This document shows, piece by piece, positions 5,928 to 9,875 of a stretch of 9,875 bases of DNA. The number at the start of each line of letters is the position of its first letter. Position 1 is the stretch's first letter. The notes below the pieces were generated by a model, which did no database searches, was not told the DNA's origin, and was given only the letters and a program-made list of their open reading frames with translations. This stretch comes from Candidatus Nanopelagicales bacterium (GTDB lineage Bacteria; Actinomycetota; Actinomycetes; Nanopelagicales; Nanopelagicaceae): assembly GCA_030832365.1 (NCBI GenBank), contig JAURJF010000034.1:1-9875 (forward strand), in the 5' to 3' direction. The translations under genes were made by a program, and so were the position numbers.

Positions 5928-6878
5928 TTACTTACTGCCGCTCTCTCTTATCTGATCAATTAAGCCCATCACAAATAAGCTCTCAGAGTGAGGGGGAATC
6001 CAGGCAGGTTTTCCCAATATGACATCTGATACCGCTTCAACCATCAATTGGTAGGCATCAACGCTTTCAAATGAGTAAATCTCATCATTAACTAAAAGCG
6101 TTGATGGCTCATTCCAATTGGTGAAGGCCGCACCCTCTAGGAATTTAATACTTCCCTTACTTCCAGAGATGCTGATCTCCTGGCTTAGCTGCCCAACAAA
6201 TGAGAGATTAAAGTTGAATCTAACGCTGCCATTAATAAGCGCACTGCCCTTTGTTACTAGATCAACTCCGCTTGGGCCAATATCTTGGTTAGCCTTAAGG
6301 AGCTCAACTCTTGCCTCACTTCCAAAGAGCGATGCAATTAGATGTAGTGGATAGGGGCCAAGATCAAGAAGAGCTCCGCCGCCAAGTGCTGGATCAAAGC
6401 GATAATTGTCTTTATTGTTATTTACATAGGTAAAGGCGGCATCTATCTGAGTTATCTCGCCAATTACTCCCGCTGCAATCTGCTCGCAAGCTTTAATTAG
6501 CCTTGGATGCCAGCGAAACCAGATCGCTTCAACAAGTAGAGAGTTACTCGCCTTAGCAACTCTTATTAACTCTTCACTCTCTTGATAATTCATAGTTAGC
6601 GGCTTCTCACAGAGAACTGCTTTGCCTGCCATAAGAGCTCTACTAGCAATTGAAGCATGGACGTTGTTGGGAAGGCTGATATAGATAGCCTCTACTTTTG
6701 GATCATTGATTAACTCATCGTAGTTATCATAAACACAGCTAGGTGAAAGGTTTAATGCTTTTGAGATATCTCTACTAGCAACAGCATATAAATTGGCATT
6801 ACTAGCGCTTCTCAACGCAGGAGCAAGAGCCTTTGTTGCAACAACGCCTGCCCCAATAAAGCCCCAATTAACGCTCAT
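5928..6878 (-). CDS. Gfo/Idh/MocA-family oxidoreductase (dihydrodiol dehydrogenase-like)
   Basis: A 316-residue cytoplasmic NAD(P)-dependent oxidoreductase. The N-terminal Rossmann domain has GFIGAGVVA (GxGxxA, residues 6-14) and ISLPNNVH (67-74). CEKPL (Glu91-Lys92-Pro93) carries the conserved lysine of the family. The C-terminal substrate domain has FRWHP (121-125), GGGALLDLGPYPLHL with Asp172 and His179 as candidate catalytic residues, and a final FVMGLIDQIRES helix. The DLGPYPLH pattern is closest to the dimeric dihydrodiol dehydrogenase/xylose dehydrogenase branch, so a sugar or cyclic diol is a likely substrate (inference). It starts 10 bases after the stop of the other family member, and AGGTAG overlapping that stop supplies the ribosome site, so the two are translationally close and in one operon. 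Length is normal. Confidence 0.9.
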   Translation of the reverse strand: MSVNWGFIGAGVVATKALAPALRSASNANLYAVASRDISKALNLSPSCVYDNYDELINDPKVEAIYISLPNNVHASIASRALMAGKAVLCEKPLTMNYQESEELIRVAKASNSLLVEAIWFRWHPRLIKACEQIAAGVIGEITQIDAAFTYVNNNKDNYRFDPALGGGALLDLGPYPLHLIASLFGSEARVELLKANQDIGPSGVDLVTKGSALINGSVRFNFNLSFVGQLSQEISISGSKGSIKFLEGAAFTNWNEPSTLLVNDEIYSFESVDAYQLMVEAVSDVILGKPAWIPPHSESLFVMGLIDQIRESGSK

Positions 6879-6888
6879 CGCTATCTAC

Positions 6889-7917
6889 CTATAGCTTTAT
6901 TAGCTCTGGCTTTATCGCAATTGCATTAGATGCAGCTGATTGCTCAGCCTTTGCCATAATCTCAACAACATTTCTTGATTGCTCAGCTTTAATCTCAAGC
7001 TCAACTCCATCTAGGAGTTGATCAGCAACTGCCTGATGGAAGGCATATGGCTCTGCCTTAATCTCCTCTAATAGCTCAACTTCTCCACCTTCTTTAATCA
7101 ATGAAATTATCGCTGGCAGATCTGCTGGAGTATCACCAGCTGCGCTATTCCAATTACCAACAAGGGCCCCCTTAGTCCCAAGGGCGTAATACTTAGGCTT
7201 TCTTGCTGCAGCAAGATCTGAGTTGATAAATATCGCCTGCTTTGAATCGGTAAAGGTAATTACCACCTGAGAGTGATCAGCATTTGTGATGTGGTGCCAA
7301 TGGCGCTTCTGATTAAGCCCTGAGATATGAGCAATTGGTGAGCCAATTAGCGTCACTATCTGATCAATAAAGTGAGCCCCCCAATCAAAGATAGCTCCTC
7401 CTGAGATAAGAACATCTGAGTGCCAGAGCGAGCAGGGTTTCTTATAGCCACCAACAAAGCTCTCAATATAAAAGAGATCACCGATTAGCCCATCGTTAAT
7501 AGCTTTTTGCATAGTGAGAAAATCTGAGTCATATCTCCGGTTCTGATAGACGCTAAGCAGAAGTGATTTTGATTTTGCAAGTGCAATTAACTCATCACAC
7601 TCGTTAGTAGTTAGCGCCATAGGCTTTTCAACAATTACATTGATTCCAAGTGCTAGAGCCTTTTTTGCCCAAGTGAAGTGAGTATTTGGGGGAGTTGAAA
7701 TGATCACTAGCTCAAGAAGGCCTGATTGAAGCATCTGATCAGCGTCATCAAAGCTTTTAGCACCTGGTGAGATCTTAAGAGCTGCCTCTATGCGATCTGC
7801 TTTAGCATCACAGACTGCAACTGTAGTTAGACCGGCAGTAGAGGCAATCGCTTGATTATGTTCATCACCGATTGCGCCATAGGCAAGAAGTCCAACCTGA
7901 ATCTGCCTATCTGCCAT
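6889..7917 (-). CDS. Gfo/Idh/MocA-family oxidoreductase
   Basis: A 342-residue family member, first gene of the two-gene minus-strand operon. The dinucleotide-binding segment is VGLLAYGAIGDEH (8-20), in which the first glycine of the usual GxGxxG is Ala12. IISTPPNTH (72-80) and VEKPM (Glu98-Lys99-Pro100) follow. The C-terminal domain shows SGGAIFDWGAHFIDQI (172-187), with Asp178 and His182 as candidate catalytic residues, and an NADHSQVVITFTD strand. It is only distantly similar to its neighbour, and the DWGxHxxD pattern is common in inositol, glucose and scyllo-inositol dehydrogenase relatives. The substrate is not determinable. AAGGGGCGG about 13 bases upstream of the ATG at 7917 is a weak, distant ribosome site. 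Together the pair could catalyse successive or opposing redox steps on one sugar (inference). Confidence 0.9.
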   Translation of the reverse strand: MADRQIQVGLLAYGAIGDEHNQAIASTAGLTTVAVCDAKADRIEAALKISPGAKSFDDADQMLQSGLLELVIISTPPNTHFTWAKKALALGINVIVEKPMALTTNECDELIALAKSKSLLLSVYQNRRYDSDFLTMQKAINDGLIGDLFYIESFVGGYKKPCSLWHSDVLISGGAIFDWGAHFIDQIVTLIGSPIAHISGLNQKRHWHHITNADHSQVVITFTDSKQAIFINSDLAAARKPKYYALGTKGALVGNWNSAAGDTPADLPAIISLIKEGGEVELLEEIKAEPYAFHQAVADQLLDGVELEIKAEQSRNVVEIMAKAEQSAASNAIAIKPELIKL

Positions 7918-8035
7918 AGCTATCTGCCGCCCCTTGCTAAATTGATGAGAATTAATATTGATTAAAAGAAGAGTTAAAGCCTATCTCTATCCCTAGATAT
8001 CATCCATATTAAGCAAGGAGGTTAAGTAAATCTCT

Positions 8036-8075
8036 ATCTTCTAGGGCTAAATTGATCTAAAAATAGCTAGAAGAT
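8036..8075. repeat. 9-base inverted repeat with AT-rich spacer
   Basis: ATCTTCTAG (8036-8044) and CTAGAAGAT (8067-8075) are perfect reverse complements separated by 22 bases. It lies just past the end of the small minus-strand gene and upstream of the oxidoreductase operon. It could be a regulator-binding site or a weak stem-loop; there is no following T-tract convincing enough for a terminator. Confidence 0.5.
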
Positions 8076-8081
8076 GAACTC

Positions 8082-8159
8082 TTACTTCCTCTTGCTTGAG
8101 CCATTCTTAGCAACAAGAAGAATTACAAGTATTGCAAGGGCCACTAGAAGTAATTCCAT
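8082..8159 (-). CDS. Possible 25-residue single-helix membrane peptide
   Basis: ATG at 8159 to TAA at 8082 encodes 25 residues: an acidic start (ME), an uninterrupted hydrophobic helix LLLVALAILVILLVA (3-17), then a polar basic tail KNGSSKRK. The layout (short helix, positive C-terminus) is that of small membrane peptides with a cytoplasmic tail. There is no Shine-Dalgarno, but TAGCAT ends 6 bases upstream, as for the leaderless genes elsewhere in the window. I know no named homologue, and a hydrophobic ORF of this size can arise by chance. It lies between the oxidoreductase operon and heliorhodopsin and points toward the former. Confidence 0.4.
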   Translation of the reverse strand: MELLLVALAILVILLVAKNGSSKRK

Positions 8160-8165
8160 CTCTAA

Positions 8166-8171
8166 ATGCTA
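8166..8171 (-). promoter_or_regulatory. Possible leaderless -10 (TAGCAT) of the small membrane peptide
   Basis: On the minus strand TAGCAT, fitting TAnnnT, is followed by 6 bases (TTAGAG) and then the ATG at 8159. No recognisable -35 was found 16-18 bases further upstream. Confidence 0.25.
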
Positions 8172-8200
8172 CTAAAACAAGTAGCGCTCTATCTAGTTAT

Positions 8201-8254
8201 CAGGTGAGAAATCAAGGCCCTCTGGGAAGCAACTTCCGCCCCCTGCTTATAAGC
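8201..8254. other. GC-rich structured segment upstream of heliorhodopsin
   Basis: Within an AT-rich spacer, this block can form CAGG/CCTG (8201-8204 with 8242-8245) around a hairpin GGAAG-CAA-CTTCC (8225-8237), and it ends in the 10-base palindrome GCTTATAAGC (8245-8254). It does not match a riboswitch I recognise and has no T-tract. If the -10 at 8280 is used, this block lies outside the heliorhodopsin mRNA and would be a DNA site or part of another transcript. Confidence 0.35.
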
Positions 8255-8279
8255 CTGCTATCTATTAAGCTTTATCGAG

Positions 8280-8285
8280 TATTAT
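8280..8285 (+). promoter_or_regulatory. Probable -10 element of the heliorhodopsin gene
   Basis: TATTAT at 8280-8285 would start transcription near 8292, giving a short leader of about 24 bases that contains the AAGGAG ribosome site. The -35 region 16-18 bases upstream is poor, so it may depend on an activator or an alternative sigma factor (inference). Confidence 0.45.
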
Positions 8286-8315
8286 CATTTTTCTAACTTT
8301 AGTAAGGAGAAGATA

Positions 8316-9086
8316 ATGAAGCCAGAGACGCAAATTGGTATGAGGCTGCAGAGATTAAATAGATTAGCTGGCATTACCCATCTAATTCAGGGCATTGCCC
8401 TTCTTTTTATCCTCAATCCTGAGAGCAAGATTCCAGTAATAACAAGATTCTTCACCGATACACCAGAGGGGATCCGCCCTGAGAGCGAGCTGCTCTTTGA
8501 GTTTCCAATTGCGCTAATTGGACCGATCTTCCTGCTTCTCTCAGCCTTTGCCCACCTTCTTATCTCCTCGCCATTTTATGTGCGCCGCTATGAAGCAAAT
8601 ATCGCCTCTGGTATTAATCCTGCCCGTTGGTGGGAGTACGCAATTAGCTCATCGTTGATGCTCGTTGTTCTTCTTATGCTCGGTGGTCTCATAGAAATCT
8701 CAACTGTCGTATTTATCTTCACCCTTAACTTCATCATGAACCTAATGGGTCTCATGATGGAGAAATACAATCAACTTACCGAGAGAACAAGTTGGCTTCC
8801 ATTTAATATCGGCGTCCTTGCTGGAATTGCTCCTTGGATTATGGGCGGTCTCTACTTCTGGGTTTCAACCAATAACATCGCCGATTCCATTCCGGTCTAT
8901 GCGCAGTTCGGCTTCCTTCTGACCTTCCTCTTTTTTAATAGCTTTGCCATCAACATGTGGCTGCAATACAAGAAGATTGGCAAGTGGAAGGTGTACGCAT
9001 ACGGCGAGAAGGCATACATAGTCTTAAGCCTTGTGTCTAAGTCAGCACTCGGTTGGATAATTGTTCTTGGAACTATGGGTGTTTAG
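8316..9086 (+). CDS. Heliorhodopsin
   Basis: A 256-residue seven-helix retinal protein of the heliorhodopsin family, inserted with its N-terminus inside, opposite to type 1 rhodopsins. Landmarks match prototype 48C12 almost residue for residue: NRLAGITHLIQG in helix A (His22), His80 at the end of helix B, RRYEANI, the helix C motif RWWEYAISSSLM with Glu107 as Schiff-base counterion, Asn138 in helix D, LLTFLFFNSFA in helix F, and GEKAYIVLSLVSKSALGW in helix G with Lys242 as the retinal-binding lysine and Ser238. These proteins do not pump ions and have a slow photocycle; sensory or regulatory roles are proposed. AAGGAG (8304-8309) lies 6 bases before the ATG, so the start is secure. No retinal-synthesis gene is in the window. 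Codon use becomes more GC-rich in the second half. Confidence 0.97.
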   Translation: MKPETQIGMRLQRLNRLAGITHLIQGIALLFILNPESKIPVITRFFTDTPEGIRPESELLFEFPIALIGPIFLLLSAFAHLLISSPFYVRRYEANIASGINPARWWEYAISSSLMLVVLLMLGGLIEISTVVFIFTLNFIMNLMGLMMEKYNQLTERTSWLPFNIGVLAGIAPWIMGGLYFWVSTNNIADSIPVYAQFGFLLTFLFFNSFAINMWLQYKKIGKWKVYAYGEKAYIVLSLVSKSALGWIIVLGTMGV

Positions 9087-9132
9087 TCGTTCCTAATTTA
9101 TCGTTAGCGTCATTGGACCCTAAGAAACTACA

Positions 9133-9875
9133 TCACGATTGCGCTTTGGCATCCTGTGCTAGAAGCCGACAAACGGCCAAAATACCCAGATGCGAGTAAG
9201 CTTGTGGATGATTCCCTAAGCCTTGCCCAGTAATTGGATTCACTTGCTCTGATAAGAGCCCAGTATTACCAGCCAAAGCCAAGAGCGAATCTAGAAGTTG
9301 CAGAGCATCTTCTGCCGATCCCATCCGAATATAGGCGCCTGCAAGCCAAGTCGCGCAGATATGCATGGCGCCCTCACCATTAGGCAAGCCATCGTCGAAT
9401 CGATACCGATACACGCCGCTCTGCTCACGAAGGTGGCGTTCAACGAAGGCAACGGTTCCCATTATCTGCTCCATCGATGCCGGATAGCCTTCTAAGAGTC
9501 CGTGAAGCACTGATGCATCTGCTTCAGGTTGGTCGTAAGCAGCAGCGAAAGAATCCAGCTCTTCACTCCACCCAGATGTTGAAATGTCATTGGCGATTTC
9601 GCGACGCAGGTCGACCCATTCTGAATTGGATTTACCAATTCGCTCAGCTATAGAGATTCCTTCATGCACGGCAATCCAGCACATCATCTTTGAATAGGTG
9701 TGCTGTCGCGGAATATCGCGGATCTCCCAGATGCCATGATCTGGTTCACGCCAACGTCGACGCACAGCGTCGACCATGCGACAAGTGAGATGCCATTCGT
9801 CAGCCGTAACTTCGCCACGTCTCGCTGATAGCTCATCGATGAGTAGACAGACTGCGCCAAACACATCTAACTGCA
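9133..9875 (-). CDS. Glycoside hydrolase family 15 protein, C-terminal part (N-terminus beyond window)
   Basis: The frame is open from the right edge to the stop at 9133, about 247 codons; the true start lies outside the window. It encodes the C-terminal half of an (alpha/alpha)6-barrel GH15 enzyme (bacterial glucoamylase or trehalase type). Order of motifs: QLDVFGAV at the edge, DHGIWEIRDIPRQHTYSKMM with the Glu codon at 9724-9726 as the expected general acid, SFAAAYDQPEADASVL, YRYRFDDGLPNGEGAMHICATWLAGAY, and TGLLSEQVNPITGQGLGNHPQAYSH with the Glu codon at 9247-9249 as the expected general base. Both catalytic acids are thus present. Related actinobacterial proteins act on alpha-glucans or trehalose; the substrate is not decidable here. 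It is convergent with heliorhodopsin, 46 bases apart, with no obvious terminator between. CGN arginine codons and higher GC set it apart from the left part of the window. Confidence 0.92.
   Translation of the reverse strand, partial: QLDVFGAVCLLIDELSARRGEVTADEWHLTCRMVDAVRRRWREPDHGIWEIRDIPRQHTYSKMMCWIAVHEGISIAERIGKSNSEWVDLRREIANDISTSGWSEELDSFAAAYDQPEADASVLHGLLEGYPASMEQIMGTVAFVERHLREQSGVYRYRFDDGLPNGEGAMHICATWLAGAYIRMGSAEDALQLLDSLLALAGNTGLLSEQVNPITGQGLGNHPQAYSHLGILAVCRLLAQDAKAQS

Larger units (their letters stand above)
7918..8315. other. 398-base intergenic region between oxidoreductase operon and heliorhodopsin
   Basis: This region must hold the divergent promoters of the oxidoreductase operon (leftward) and heliorhodopsin (rightward). 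I see a possible 25-codon gene (8082-8159, minus), a 9-base inverted repeat (8036-8075), a GC-rich hairpin segment (8201-8254) and the heliorhodopsin -10. No clear -35/-10 pair was found for the leftward operon. No known riboswitch was recognised. Confidence 0.7.

Noticed and set aside
8015..8022. Perfect Shine-Dalgarno-like AAGGAGGT on the plus strand in the 7918-8315 spacer
   Set aside because: No ATG, GTG or TTG follows within ribosome-site distance, and the nearest downstream start codon opens only a two-codon frame.
8160..8315. Known riboswitch upstream of heliorhodopsin
   Set aside because: I compared the block from memory with cobalamin, SAM, glutamine, fluoride and ZTP consensus elements and found no match. 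The probable transcription start lies downstream of it.
1..9875. CRISPR arrays, insertion sequences, phage or defence genes
   Set aside because: No spaced direct repeats, transposase motifs, integrase motifs or defence-type domains were seen on either strand.

Overview
The window looks like chromosomal DNA of a free-living aquatic actinobacterium, most like the small-genome freshwater acI group (Nanopelagicales). This is inferred from a mycoredoxin-1-type redoxin (an actinobacterial family), a heliorhodopsin close to the actinobacterial prototype 48C12, AT-leaning codon use with many AGA, TTA and CTA codons, short intergenic gaps and several probable leaderless genes. No mobile element, CRISPR array or phage gene was seen.

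Left block. A short NfeD-type membrane protein runs leftward off the window (1-428, minus). Divergent from it is a run of seven plus-strand genes: a compact UbiA-family prenyltransferase, a lipoprotein resembling DUF4864, an S51 (peptidase E/cyanophycinase-like) hydrolase, a mycoredoxin, a three-helix membrane protein, a Mn-type superoxide dismutase and a large secreted zinc metalloprotease with a Pro/Thr linker (591-5566). Gaps are 13-79 bases. Three of the genes lack a Shine-Dalgarno sequence but carry TAnnnT 6-7 bases before the ATG, which suggests several small leaderless units rather than one operon.

Middle. Between the protease and a convergent gene pair lies an RNA locus (about 5716-5891, plus). 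It holds a tRNA-like gene with perfect acceptor and T arms but an enlarged or shifted anticodon loop and a bulged D stem, a trailer with a 14-base perfect complement to the anticodon arm, and a very strong intrinsic terminator. Two Gfo/Idh/MocA-family NAD(P)-dependent oxidoreductases follow as a minus-strand operon (7917 to 5928), probably acting on sugars or sugar-like polyols.

Right block. A roughly 400-base intergenic region (7918-8315) holds a possible 25-residue single-helix membrane peptide on the minus strand, a long-loop inverted repeat, a GC-rich hairpin and the heliorhodopsin promoter. The heliorhodopsin gene (8316-9086, plus) keeps the Schiff-base lysine and counterion glutamate. 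Convergent to it is the C-terminal part of a GH15 glycoside hydrolase (minus, cut by the right edge), whose base composition and codon use are more GC-rich than the left part of the window.

The genes do not form one obvious pathway. The recurring themes are oxidative or light stress (mycoredoxin, superoxide dismutase, heliorhodopsin), cell envelope and secreted proteins, and carbohydrate metabolism (two oxidoreductases, GH15). The most unusual material is the tRNA-like locus with its self-complementary trailer.
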